This document shows, in pieces, positions 1 through 12,787 of a DNA stretch of 64,000 bases. How positions within the stretch are numbered: position 1 is the first letter of the stretch; the number at the start of each line of letters is the position of its first letter. The notes under the pieces were generated by a model. That model did not search any database and was not told where the DNA came from. It saw only the letters and a program-made list of their open reading frames with translations. The DNA lies in contig OY992839.1 in the NCBI GenBank assembly GCA_963921425.1, forward strand, positions 6,861,409 through 6,925,408. Reading direction: 5' to 3'. Both the position numbers and the translations under genes were made by a program. Source of the stretch: Dryas octopetala. Lineage: Eukaryota; Streptophyta; Magnoliopsida; Rosales; Rosaceae.

Positions 1-282
1 CATGTCAGTACATCAACTTTCATTTTGTTGCAATTACATACCTCCGTTAGCTTTTCCGTCTGTCAGACCGTTAAGCGCCTATGTGGCACAGTGACGTGGC
101 TTTAAAAAATGCCACATAAACAAAAAAAATAATAAAAAAATAATAAACTTTAAAAAACAAAAATAATTATAAAAAAAAAAAAATTAAAAAAACCAATAAT
201 TAAATTATAAAAAAAAAACATTTATTTTCCATTTTCTCTCCATTTTTCAGCCCCCTCCCCCCGATTCTCTCTCCTTCCTCCT

Positions 283-522
283 CTCTCCTCACTTCTCTCT
301 CTGCCCGATCTCTTTCTCCAGCGCCCATCTCCGGCGAGAACCTGCATCTTCTTCCTCTCTCTTTCTCCGGTGACTGGTGGGTCTCGGGTTGCCCACCCCC
401 TGATTCTGTCTCTTCTCTCTCCTCACTTCTCTCTCTTCCCGATCTCTTTCTCCGGCGCGCATCTTCGGCGAGACCACCCCCATCTTCTTCCTCTCTCTTT
501 CTCCGGTGACTGGTGGGGTGGG
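283..522 (+). repeat. Tandem duplication inside the Pack-type element
   Basis: Two adjacent copies of an approximately 125-bp pyrimidine-rich block are visible, at about 283-395 and 412-522. Each contains CTCTCCTCACTTCTCTCTCT, then CCCGATCTCTTTCTCC, CGGCGAGA and TTTCTCCGGTGACTGGTGGG. They differ by a few substitutions and small indels. Confidence 0.7.
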
Positions 523-633
523 TCTCGGATTGCTCGGGTTTTGGGGTATCGGGTGGTGGGTTGATTTGTGTGGCTGGGAGGGAGGGTTGCTCGAGTGGTG
601 GTTGTGGGTTGGGGTGGGTCTCGGGTTGATTTT

Positions 634-753
634 GACACGCCCTTACACATAGCCTCGCTTCTGGGTCACTTTGCTTTCGCCAAAGAATTACTGGGTCGAA
701 AGCCCGAGCTCGCTTCCCAGTTGAATTCCCAAGGTTCTTCGCCTCTTCACTTG
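634..753 (+). pseudogene. Captured ankyrin-repeat gene fragment inside the Pack-type element
   Basis: About 40 codons read as one ankyrin repeat and the start of the next: DTPLHIASLLGHFAFAKELL, then RKPELASQLNSQGSSPLHL. TPLHIAS...GH...AKELL and SPLHL are the ankyrin consensus, in the style of plant ankyrin membrane proteins of the BDA1/ACD6 group. The homology stops abruptly at about 753, where the oppositely oriented second fragment begins. No full gene, transmembrane segment or natural start surrounds it. The frame is open from an ATG at 568 through a low-complexity lead, but that lead does not look like protein. This is a transduplicated exon piece and not a functional gene. Confidence 0.65.
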
Positions 754-1055
754 ACTAGATTCTCATATGAATCCCAGCAGGCTTCTAAGACATTTGAAGA
801 CAAAGAAAATGATCCGGTTTTACGAAGATACTCTGATCGAAGAAGACGTATTCCTTGCAGCATGTAATGGCACTCAGTCACAATATCTTGCATAGGGAAT
901 GGAAGAGAGTTTTGGATGATGAGTTTTCGGAGAGCATTGATATCGAATGGACATGGAGCAGTACCCAATTTTCTATTTGAGGTTTCATGGGTACTTGCTA
1001 TGGGATTTGCCAAGCCTAAGCCTAATCCAAGAAAGAGGAAATAAAAAAGAGGCAT
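747..1055 (-). pseudogene. Captured N-terminal fragment of an RKF3-like (SPARK ectodomain) receptor kinase
   Basis: An open frame of 102 codons on the minus strand starts with a signal-peptide-like stretch (MPLFYFLFLGLGLGLA) followed by TAPCPFDINALRKLI, ECHYMLQGIRLLRSEYLR and ACWDSYENLV. The CP-D-LR, C-LQG-LL-SEYLR and CW-SY-LV pattern resembles the start of the extracellular cysteine-rich (SPARK-type) domain of RKF3-like plant receptor kinases. That assignment is from memory of the family and was not searched. The rest of the ectodomain, the membrane helix and the kinase are absent. It abuts the ankyrin fragment head to head at about 750, inside the TIR element. The frame has no stop over its length, so a small secreted product is conceivable, but a non-functional passenger is likelier. 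Confidence 0.5.
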
Positions 1056-1685
1056 TTGAGAGTGATCGAGAGAGAAAATGGAAAATAAATGTTTTTTTTT
1101 TTTTTATAATTTAATTATTGTTTTTTTTAATTTTTTTTGTTTTTTATAATTTTTTTTTTAAGTTTATTATTTTTTTATTATTTTTTTTGTTTATGTGGCA
1201 TTTTTTAAAGCCACGTCACTGTGCCACATAGGCGCTTAACAGTCTGACAGACGGAAAAGCTAACGGAGGTATATAATTGCAATAAAATGAAAGTTGAGGT
1301 ACTGACATGCAACTTTTTGAAGTTGAGGTACTAACTTGAAATCCGAGGTAAAGTTGAGGTACTAAATTGTAATTTACCCAAGAAGAAATATAGCAAAACT
1401 CTTGGACCCATGATGCCACAAAATTTAAAACTTTTAACAATGCAGAACCGGCACATTATAAGCAGTAACATTGCATTTTGAAAGCCTACCACATAATAAG
1501 GAATCCGAAAGCAAAACTCTAACTAAAGCTAGTTCATTTAGTACAAAACCTAAACACTTGGAGACGCAAAATGCAGCAGCACAATTTTTACTAGTGTCAC
1601 CAACCAAAACACAGCCCCCCACATACAAAATATTTGCTTCATAAGCAATCCGCAGTTCCAAATTTGTTCTCCAACATAGGTTCCA

Positions 1686-3901
1686 TCAAAGGAAATGAGG
1701 AGTGATCAATCCAGCAACCTCAAGAAATCCAACACGGTCCTTCCCTCCGAAAATTTGCTTCAGCTTCTCATCACAAACTATAATCTTCTTGTTTTGGGGG
1801 TCCTAGAAGAATGATGCCAAAGGACCAAGTCAGAAAAACCAAAGGTACTTAAAATAGACAGAGAAATATTAATAAGAAAATTAAATAAAAAGGTAGATAA
1901 ATTGACTAATCAGAGTAGGAAACAAAAGCACAACCAAGCATCCAAATTTAGGAAACTAGATCACACCCTAAACATACTAGGAAAAACCAAGTATTCTTAG
2001 AATCCCATTTACAATATATATTTATATTCTCCAACAGAACCGTTATACGGTCGCAAGAAAGGAATTAAGAACTAACAAGCTTAGAAGACGAGGAGATACA
2101 GAAGCCAAAAGCTCAGGTAATGATACACCGGATTCATAAGTAACCAGACAATTGAATTCAAATAACCAACATGACCATTGAAACTAAAACAAATACAATT
2201 AAAATTTTTCTGTAATCTTTAGTTGTCCCTTATAAGAATTCATGTAACTGAATATCAGAATAGTCCAAGAGTTTCCATTATAATTTAACAAGTAATTCTC
2301 ATTTACTAAAACGTTGCAACTCTACAACTTCCTGGTGCATTTAAAAGTCTTGTACAAATGCACTTTGAAGATATATTTACTAGGGTTTGAGGCAACAACC
2401 ACAGACACTGCCAATGTATACAAAATTCATAAAAAATATCTTTAATCGTTTTAACAAATTCCAAAAACTGCCAAAACATTTGACCTCCCTTTTCATAGAC
2501 ATACTAAGCTGGAGCAACAACACCATCTTACTAGTAAAGAGGACGAAATTAGACAAACCTGAAATATGAAATATATAATATGGGAAAAAATAGTAACCAC
2601 TCACTCAAAACAGATTGAAAGAGCGATAAACAACTTATGCTGCAAATTGGGTCGTTTTGTAAGCCTCGCATCACAATTACAACTCCATAAGCCCTAAACC
2701 CCTAACTATGCAACTCTCAGTCTATAACAGCAAGAATTGCATTGCCAGACCCAAAAGCCCAATGATCATAAAGCATGTAAGATAATCCCATTGGATCCTA
2801 TGAGGAGGTTGCAAGTTGGTAATAACAAAGCCCATTATTCATCCATAACACAACCCTTTGGAAATGGCTAAATACACCAAAGTAATACCATGGCATCGTT
2901 TTAGATTACACATTCAACAGATACAAAAGCATCCAGAAAACAAAATACAGACAATCTAAGAATCAAATTACAAGCAAAGCATCACAATTAATCACAGAAT
3001 CCACATTTCACTAGCATAAAGGCAGCCTTATCCAGCCCAATCTAAACAGAATAACAAGCAAACACAACTACAGAACCCTGAATAAAGTATACCACTACTC
3101 ATTTTTCAATCCAAGCATTGCCTAAACCATTTACATACCCACATAAAAACAACAAATAAACCCACCTAACACACATGAAAAATGAACTCTCAAATCTAGA
3201 AATAACAAAAACCCAACTCTCATACACATCAAACAGCCCATTCCATAAACGAAAAGCATCGAAAAGCTCCAGGCTAAACCAGTTAATAACTCATTAGAAC
3301 CAAACTTAAGTACCCTAACAACAAAAACCCACATTTCATCTATGCCATCACAACCTTATCCAAACAAAAAAGACACCCACATTCACATATGAACCAATTT
3401 CAGCACAATAACAACAAAACGTGGCCCTTCATACACACCAACATAACCTTATCCACACTCTTTTTCTTACAACAAAAAAAGATAACACCATTTAAACCCC
3501 AAACGGCCAAAAGGGTTTTCAAAAAATCAACAACTAACACCAAAAATTGATAAAAATGAAAACTTTAAGAAAAACCCAGAGTAAACCTGAAGATTATTCT
3601 CCTTAATATGGGCCCAAATCCGCTTCAGAGCTTGGGTGCGAGAAATCTCAGGAGCACCCACAAGGGCTTGCATCTCAGGCGAGACTTTGCGGGGCTTCAT
3701 GATGCCACGTGGCTCCCGGGGGGTGGTGGCCGGCTTGGACGCGGTGGCGAGGGTTCGGGTGCGCAGCATGCGCAGGTTAGCAGGGGAGTTGGGCTGGACC
3801 AACCTGAGAGATGAGAAGGAGGAGGAGAAAGGAGGCTTAGCAAGCGACGACGTTTTGCCGGAGAGGAAGGTGGAGACGAGACCTGTTGACACCACCGCCA
3901 T
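1686..3901 (-). CDS. SWIB/MDM2-domain protein, probably plastid-targeted
   Basis: Two exons: 3901-3587 (105 codons) and 1802-1686 (38 codons plus TGA), joined in phase 0 with GT-AG borders across a 1,784-bp intron; product about 143 aa. Residues 1-50 are rich in Ser/Thr/Arg and poor in acidic residues (MAVVSTGLVSTFLSG...), as in a chloroplast or mitochondrial transit peptide. Residues about 70-142 form the SWIB domain: TQALKRIWAHIKENNLQ at the end of exon 1 continues exactly as DPQNKKIIVCDEKLKQIF, then GGKDRVGFLEVAGLITPHFL. The length fits the small plant SWIB proteins, some of which are organelle-nucleoid associated (family knowledge). The stop lies about 300 bp from the right end of the Pack-type element, so the 3' UTR may run close to or into it. 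Plastid versus mitochondrial targeting is inference. Confidence 0.9.
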
Positions 3902-3999
3902 GTCGTTTAGTGTCTGGCGAAGGGATAGAGTTTGAGAGTTGAGAACTGAGAGAGTGAAATGTGAGTGTGAGCGAGCGAGAGAGAGACTGATTCTGAGCC

Positions 4000-5611
<1,612 letters not shown>

Positions 5612-5942
5612 TGTAGAAATTTAGACATTCAATCCAAAATCAATTGGTAAGAAAATGAGTATCCCAAGATTCTTTTAAGCACTTTTACAAAATTATAATT
5701 TTTTAATGTAGGACAACACATTTCACTTCTCACATATCCCCGCATGTATAGTGTCACTTAAGTCAAACTTATAAACAACTCATATTGAGTGATGTGGAGC
5801 ACATGTGGTCACTCGACCTAACACACACATAAGTGAACCTGTTCTGATACCATGAAGAAATTTAAGCATCTAACCCAAAATCAATTGTCAATAAGAGCAA
5901 TTTTACAGAACTATAATTAATTTTTTAATATGGTACAACACA
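5612..5942 (-). mobile_element. TRIM (miniature terminal-repeat retrotransposon), decayed copy
   Basis: Two direct terminal repeats at about 5612-5720 and 5853-5942 share AATTTA-CAT-AA-CCAAAATCAATTG and end near TACAACACA. Immediately left of the second repeat, at 5841-5852, is GTTCTGATACCA, the reverse complement of a tRNA-Met primer-binding site (TGGTATCAGAGC) with one change. The ~130-bp interior has no coding capacity. Terminal repeats near 100 bp, a PBS touching the repeat and no genes define a TRIM, here on the minus strand. The TRIM at 33006-33340 belongs to the same family. Confidence 0.65.
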
Positions 5943-8900
5943 CTCCACATCCTCACACTTATGAGTCATGAAAGATGAGTACAATGCTACATTCATTATT
6001 GTAAATGATCAAATATGACATTCCTCTCCCAATATAATGTATCTACATACATATTTATCAGAGAAGGTGATATATGTAGCATGGTCACATACTAAAATTA
6101 CTTCAATATGTCTCCTTTTTTTTCTTAATCACCTTTGTTTTCCTTAGGCAGTGGGAAAGGAGGTTATAATGCCTATTCATGACAGTTCCATAATGCCTAT
6201 TATTGTGTCACATAATTTGACATAATTACAATTTCATCTCATCGTTCACTACCTCAACCATATATATATGGACAACAATGTTGTTGATGCACTTGTCACT
6301 TTTGATACGGTTGGAAAAATATAAATTAAAAAGCTCTAAAAGTCAGCTCAATCAACGGGAAGTAGACATCAGCTGAGCTTTTTGGTTCTGCAAGGAAAGA
6401 TATAGGCCAACCAGAGGAGGCTCCCATGTTAACATCACAACTATGACAATTAAGCAAACATAGCTTGGTTCCATCCTATACGTTCTACCCTACAACACTA
6501 GATGCATGACTGATGACTATATTATGGAAAATGTTTGCTTTATCGATCATACTTATCAATTAAGAATATTATTAATGAGGTAGAATAATATTTGAATAAG
6601 CAATCTTAATTAATAATCTAATAATATGATGGACGTACATTGTTTAGAAAGAAAACATTACCCAATAAATCATATTAATTTTTATCATAATCATAGTTAA
6701 AGACTAATCGTCTCATGACTTAAATGATATATAAGTGTTTCGTTTGATTTTGCACTCACATTCCTCTTGGAGAGTGCAAATAGCACTTTCATTTGTTTAA
6801 AACAATTTGATTTAAACAGATATAGGTCTCCAATGCTTAATTATCAAATAATGCTCTCTTTTTTCACTTCCTCATTTTTCGAGGAAAGTACAAATAACTC
6901 TTTCCTTCGTTTAATGCAACATGGTTCAAACAAATTTGTATCTCAAATACTTACTTATTGCAGTTTCATATATATGGTTCGTTTTTATTCTTTCGATTTT
7001 GGAAACTAAAGTTTATTAGACGTTTTGGGTTTAACTCTCATAAACACAAAAATATTTGAGTTTACTTATACTAGATCTAATATAATTCCACGGATTCGGA
7101 ATTTACCTTAAAAGTTTTACTCAACGAGAAAATAAGTAGTTTACAATATAAAAGACTTTTGGGCAGTTTAGAAGCAAAGTCTTGCCTTTTCTTCTTCTTT
7201 TAACTTTTATTCATCAAAAAATCAAGAAAAGCCTATAAACTCTCCCCTCCCCTTCCAACTTTCCTTTTTTTCTCTTAATATTCTTTTGGGTGGAGCCAAA
7301 CCAACATAACTAAGACACGTGAACCAAACAATCATGTTTATAATTGAGATGTAGTACAAGTATTATTGCTGGACTTCATTACCGTAATGGCATTATTTCT
7401 CTCTATTATCATTTTTTCCCTTTCAAAATTATCACTTTCTTAATAATCCTCCAGGCTCTAGCTGTAGTAGTAAAGATTTTCTTTGAAGGCACCCTGATCA
7501 CGGCGTGACAGAGCAGATTCATAGTCCCAATGGGCCCACAGGGCCCACACCTTGGTGGTGCTCCAACATACCCACTGATGGTTTGGATTTTGGCTCATAT
7601 ATATTGCCAAATACTTAGCTTACAAATCACAACTGCCATGTAGTGTGGGCCCACTCATCATAATCCCGATTGATGCCCCTAAACAGTATACGGTAATGAA
7701 GGATAACCATGCACAACAACAATGATTCAAGCACATGGTTCCATGATTCAAAGTGGCATGTTATGGTAGGGAACCTAGCAGCAATACAACTATATATGCA
7801 ATGGTAGTCAAGTCTTATAAATGACTTACTTTTATTAACTCAAAACTTCAAAATTCAACATTCAGAGTAATGATAGAAATTTGTTCAAACACCTAAATGT
7901 CCGAACATTGAGAGAGCATTCAGATACTCAACATTTGGGTGTCCAAATACTTTTTGAATGTCCACATTCCGAATATCCATTTTAAAAGTATTGTCTCTTT
8001 GTTAGTTGTCATTGCTATATTTCAAAATGAATTTAACAATAAAATTAAAAGATATTTAAGATTTGAAAGGTTTTTATTTTCAATAGACAGCTTAGATTTA
8101 ATTGAAAAAAAAAAAATTAGATCTAGTAAGTTTGAAGTTAAAGAAGGATTGGTTCATCATGCATTAATTCTTTTGCTCTAAGCAATGTGTCTATGTGGGA
8201 AAATAATGCAAAACTAGCATATAGTAGTTGTCATGTCACACTTGTTGATGTCCATCACAACCACCATATCTTTAATCTTCTTCTTGTTCCTAACGGACCT
8301 AATCAAAGCAAAAGGAGAGAGAAAAGTGGTACCTCATACGTGGATCCATACTGATTTTGTACAATGTGCATATCCTATTTCAAATTCATAAACCATATAT
8401 AATTAATATTATATGAAAGACCATGTGTTGTATATAATATCAATATAATGTAAGATATAAATTAACAAAGAAGAGCCAAAACAAATTAGTATTTAAGCAG
8501 ACATGAGTGGTCCCACAGCATGAGTGCTCTGGTTTTCACCTCTACAAAACAGAGGGAATGTAAAACCCATAGCACCCTAAATTAATCATAATCTAAACTA
8601 GAAAATATGTGTGGAGATATTTCCATCACTAGTATTATTTGATAGAACACATACAATCAAATAATACCAACAGATTGTAACCAAAAAATAATACCAAACA
8701 TATGGCGTCAAAGAACCTTCCAACTTGAAGAATGAAGAATTGAACTAATTATAAGGAGTTGATACCTAAATTTATCATCTCTAATCTTCAAAAAATGGTA
8801 GGGTTAGTAGGTATAAGTTTTATATATCAACTCCTTATAAGTAATTTATCATCTTCCTCCAAATTAGAGACGTTATTCATCTTCACCCTTCAACACACAT

Positions 8901-8999
8901 TCGAATGTAATTAGTTACCATATATATACAATCTAAATCCTAAGCGTTAAACGAATTTTTTTTAAAACTAAATTGTTGTATCACGCACTATAATACTAA
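5943..8999. other. Intergenic, AT-rich; hairpin near 8750-8840
   Basis: No recognisable gene. Open frames near 6767-7009 and 7939-8181 are AT-driven and low-complexity. A perfect 16-bp inverted pair (8749-8764 and 8825-8840, arm TTATAAGGAGTTGATA) closes a ~60-base loop and may be a MITE remnant. Confidence 0.5.
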
Positions 9000-9680
9000 G
9001 GTCCCATTTGGGATTACGATAGAGGATCCAAAAACTACTATGGATGACAATTCTCCATCACTTACAACAGTTTTAGTGTTTGGTAAAAAAATTAAAAACT
9101 ATTTTTCCTCATAATTCTCAACTCCCTACAACAAAAACAAAAAGCAAGTTTCTATGTGCTTTTAAAAACTGCAGTGAATCACAGAAACAATGAATATTTT
9201 ATTTTACTCATAATACCCTCATTGATTTTTATAACTTTTATTTGTTTATTTTAAATTAAAAAATATGTTCATTGTTAATTATATTTTATATTGTGATAAT
9301 TAATTATGATATTTTATTTGTACGTTTAAAATTATAATATACCTAAAAACATAATAGACATACTTATTTAATAATGTTTTTGTAGAAAAATTAATGCTAA
9401 TAAAAATTTGTAGTAAAAAATTTCAAAAATAAGTAAAAAAATATTTTATTTTTATCAAACAAATAAGTGAAAGACACTTTCAATATCATGTTCATTTTAG
9501 TAATTATACACAGTCACACCACTTTTACATTAATATTTACCAAACACTTTAATACTGTTTTTTGCACTTGCAGCATTTTTGAAAACATAGTTTACCAAAC
9601 ACTCAACTGTTCTATTTTACGGCTAACTTTACTTCATAATTTTTTTTCTCCCAGCACACGATACCCAACTGACCCTAACA
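9000..9680. mobile_element. hAT-like non-autonomous element (probable MITE)
   Basis: The left end (AAGGTCCCATTTGGGATTACG, about 9000) and the reverse complement of the right end (AGGGTCAGTTGGGTATCGTG, about 9660-9680) are imperfect inverted repeats. Inside, AGTGTTTGGTAAA occurs near both ends in inverted orientation. The GGGTC...TTTGG end style is common in plant hAT-type MITEs. No clear target duplication was found, so the exact borders are uncertain. Confidence 0.45.
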
Positions 9681-9932
9681 CACATCAGTTCGAAACAGTG
9701 TTACTATAGTATTTCTAAATCCAAACACACACCATTTCCAACAACCTTCAAGCGTCTATCTCATCATATTCTCATATCCCAGGAACAAGAAAGGAATCAC
9801 ATGCGGGGGGAAATGGGACCCACAGCCAAGGTCCCATAATCAAACGGTGCAGGTCTGTTTTGGCTAATGCCTAGCCTGGCCATGTGAAATAATAAGGTCG
9901 AACGAACCTTCGCACATTCCCATTGCTCGAAA

Positions 9933-9940
9933 CTATTTAA
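9933..9940 (+). promoter_or_regulatory. Putative TATA-like box of the arabinogalactan-protein gene
   Basis: CTATTTAA lies about 90 bp upstream of the start codon, followed by a CT-rich leader at 9980-10002 typical of plant 5' UTRs. Position and composition are the only support. Confidence 0.35.
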
Positions 9941-10027
9941 CCACTGCCATTTGCTCTCGTCTCCCACACCCCAAACCTCACTCTCTCTCTCTCTCTCTCT
10001 TACTCACACGTACACAGAGAGATCAAA

Positions 10028-11449
10028 ATGGCCATGGGTCGCAGAGCCGTGTTCTTCGTTGGCTTCATCTGCATTGTCGTTGCTGGCGTCGGAGGCCAAC
10101 AAGCTCCCGCCACGTCACCCTCCTCCACCACCCCAGCTCCCCCCGCCACACCCACCACCCCACCACCTGTCGCCACTACTCCACCACCAGTCGCCGCCAC
10201 CCCACCGCCCACGTCAGCACCACCCCCGGCCGTCACATCACCCCCACCCGCCACTCCTCCTCCCGTCAGCTCTCCCCCTCCAGCAACTCCTCCACCTGCC
10301 ACTCCACCACCGGCCACTCCTCCACCAGCCACCCCACCACCCGCCACTCCTCCTCCGGCCACTCCTCCACCAGCCACCCCACCACCCGCCACTCCTCCCC
10401 CGGCCACTCCACCACCAGCACCGCTTGCCTCTCCGCCAGCTCAGGTTCCGGCTCCGGCTCCCACCAAGGCGAAGACTCCCGCTTCAGCTCCATCTCCGCT
10501 TGCTCTGTCGCCGGGCCCACCTGCGCCGCCGGTCGGAGCTCCTGGGCCCGGCGTCGACTTCGGCTCTCCCAGCCCGTCTGCTGACAATGTGGTACACTTT
10601 CGCTTCCCATTTCTCTATCTGATCTCTTTTTCTAACATACGCCGCCTATATATATATGCGCACTCTATCCGTACAGATCTGATCCAGTGCATTCATTCCT
10701 ATTATTATTGTTTGAAAGTATGGAACTAATTGAAGCTGCATGCACGGTCCTTGACTCTTGATCAATAGGGGTTTAGACTTTAGATTGAAGAGGACGATCG
10801 ATTGGGGCGTAATGTAGTTAAAATCAGTGAGGAATTTCTAACGTGAGCCGGGGGAGTACGTTCTGGTTGCTATAAGAAAGATTATTTTTTACTTTGACCC
10901 TTTTTTTTCTGATTACGTACGGTCAGGTGTTAGACAATTGAACAATTAATGGGTTGCTGCCACGTGGCAACACAAAGTCAGTCAATGCCAATGGGGGTCT
11001 ACAGATCCCTAATGTTGTGGCATGTACCCAATAGGCCAAGGTTGTAGCTAGCAGCTAACCTTGACTTTGGTCGCAAGACACATAAGTTGGTTTTCTTCTT
11101 TGCAATGGGATCATACAATACCACCACATGCTTGACAGAGTTAATCAAACTTTGATTGTCTTTGTCGTTGAGGTGATTGTAAACTGTTGATGTGTGTAAA
11201 TTTCAAATTGTCATTAATCATCATTCATAACACATGGAAAACTATCTAATGTTAATTGTCACTGGTCCATTTTCTTTTCCTATGTTATAACTTAATACAC
11301 ATGAAAGATGTTGCATGAGGCTATTGTTTGACTAAATTTTTGTTGGAAATAACCTTCATGTGCAGAGTGGAGCAGGGAAGATGTTGTCCATGCAAAAGAT
11401 GGTTGGGAGCTTGTTGTTTGGATGGGCTCTTCTGAGGTTGATGTTTTAG
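10028..11449 (+). CDS. AGP: Classical arabinogalactan protein, GPI-anchor signal
   Basis: Exon 1 runs 10028 to 10588 (or 10591, a second phase-0 donor) and exon 2 runs 11366-11449; about 214-215 aa. Residues 1-23 form a signal peptide (RRAVFFVGFICIVVAGVGG). The body is Pro/Ala/Thr/Ser-rich with nine consecutive ATPPP units, then a short Lys patch (PTKAKTPAS) and PSPSADN. Exon 2 adds SGAGKMLSMQKMVGSLLFGW and a hydrophobic tail ending at a stop, as expected for GPI attachment. AP/TP/SP dipeptides are hydroxyproline O-glycosylation sites in this family. The mature protein would be a plasma-membrane/cell-wall proteoglycan. Exon 1 alone reads on to 10729 through intron sequence; the GPI tail in exon 2 is the reason to splice. 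The first of two close ATGs (10028, 10034) was taken. Confidence 0.88.
10283..10417 (+). repeat. 15-bp coding minisatellite (ATPPP x 9)
   Basis: Nine units of GCCACTCCTCCACCA-type sequence encode ATPPP. Units 3-5 (10313-10357) and 6-8 (10358-10402) are 45-bp blocks differing at one position, so the array has a higher-order repeat. Open frames on the other strand and frames through it are by-products of the repeat. Confidence 0.9.
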
Positions 11450-11649
11450 AGGAGATCTAGCTCTGTGCATGCATATGCCTAGCTCCAAGTTTTTTCTTTT
11501 GTATTCAAAAATTCTGTGTTATTTCTTTAATATGATATAATTGGTTGTCACTTTAGCCCATGTCTGAATGGGAGGGACTTCACCACTTGTATTTGAACTT
11601 ATACATTCTGTTGAATTCTTTGGGAGATTTTTGTATTGTGACTATTGAG

Positions 11650-12787
11650 GGGATCGAGTTGTACGTTTTGTATTTTGGATATCGGTACCTAGTTACCTAT
11701 ATATACTTTCTCTAGTAAATTCTTTCACTTTTCATTTTATTTAGTTTTGTCATCATATATCTGTTGTTTGAATTGTTATTGGGTTAATTTTTTTTTTATT
11801 TTCGAATGAATAATTGTTATTGGGTTTTCAGTACCATGTAAACCAAATGTTGCATGATATGCTAGGACTGGAACCAAATAACAAGAGACGAATAAAATGA
11901 AATTGAGGACAAAAATTTGGCTCTTCCCTTATTCCTTAATAATGGTGAAGGAGAAGGACTTGACCTGAGTCTTTTTTAAATCAAGCAAACCAAGTCAATT
12001 AAGCTTAATTTGGGCCAGTGAGCTCTACCTCCCGAAAGAATAGAACCTAGGTTGGCGACTGAGGTGACCAAGATGGTGGGTATAGATCGAGACAGAGGTC
12101 CCATTCTCTGAGCGACTTTGGTACTAAATGATTGATCGATTACCATCATCAAACGTAGGAATATTGAAAAGCTAAAGAAAATACAGGAAAAGAAATATTC
12201 ATTCATCCATGGGTTCTAATAATGGAGGCTAATTGCCTTGTAACAGCACAACAGGAGCTAAAAGCTCAACAGGCAACGTGGCAGCTAACAACCCAAAAGT
12301 CCAATCATCAACTAAATGCCTATATGAAAGTCCATAAATGAGTAACCCAAGATACTAGCACAACATGGTAATTGGTAGGTAGTAATAGACTAATATTCCC
12401 ATCCCGAGGGTTCGAACCTAGCTAAAGCATTCAAGTCATAAACCCTTTACTGTAATTAACCTCATATAGCCAGTAACAAACCCAAAGATCTGAAATCCAT
12501 GGGCCATAATTTGGGCCCACTAAATGGCTTTTGAGAAATGAGAGAGGTTTATTCTCTCTGAAGCCCATGGGCTAAGTGGTCTTCTATACTTGTTCATTGA
12601 ACTTCAACATTGACAGAATTGAACATTGCAACTTTAAAAATTACAATTTCTATTAAACTAGGGCTTCCTATCTAAGAAATGAATACTTATTAAGTTATCA
12701 GAGTTGCATTTATGCCAAGCAGGCATGCAATGAGGCCAGCCATCAACTGGGCTCCTATCATTTGGGCATTTATGAATTGAAGAATAA
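11650..12787. other. Intergenic; no gene seen
   Basis: This follows the AGP 3' UTR. A GAGGGTTCGAACC word near 12405-12420 resembles a pol III B box and may be a SINE trace, but no A box or tRNA fold is evident. Nothing else was recognised. Confidence 0.45.

Larger units (their letters stand above)
1..1379. mobile_element. Pack-type long-TIR (Mutator-like) element, left tip cut by window edge
   Basis: The first ~120 bases (window start to about 120) reappear as reverse complement at about 1190-1309. The right arm continues outward to about 1379, ending in GTAATTTACCC, so roughly 70 bases of the left tip lie outside the window. Long TIRs around a GC-richer interior are typical of Mutator-like elements. 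No transposase is visible. The interior instead holds a pyrimidine-rich leader-like segment (about 240-520), an ankyrin-repeat gene piece (634-753) and an oppositely oriented receptor-kinase ectodomain piece (747-1055). That arrangement is what Pack-MULEs do with host fragments. The related element at 53921-55683 has similar termini and a 9-bp target duplication, which supports the superfamily call. The TSD of this copy cannot be checked because the left end is missing. Confidence 0.75.

Noticed and set aside
10000-10622. Long open frames overlapping the AGP exon on both strands (Gly/Val-rich on minus; Pro/His/Leu-rich on plus)
   Set aside because: They are other-frame readings of the 15-bp ATPPP repeat and have no independent start context or homology.
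12405-12420. GGTTCGAACC word suggesting a tRNA or SINE B box
   Set aside because: No A box at proper spacing and no cloverleaf could be drawn.
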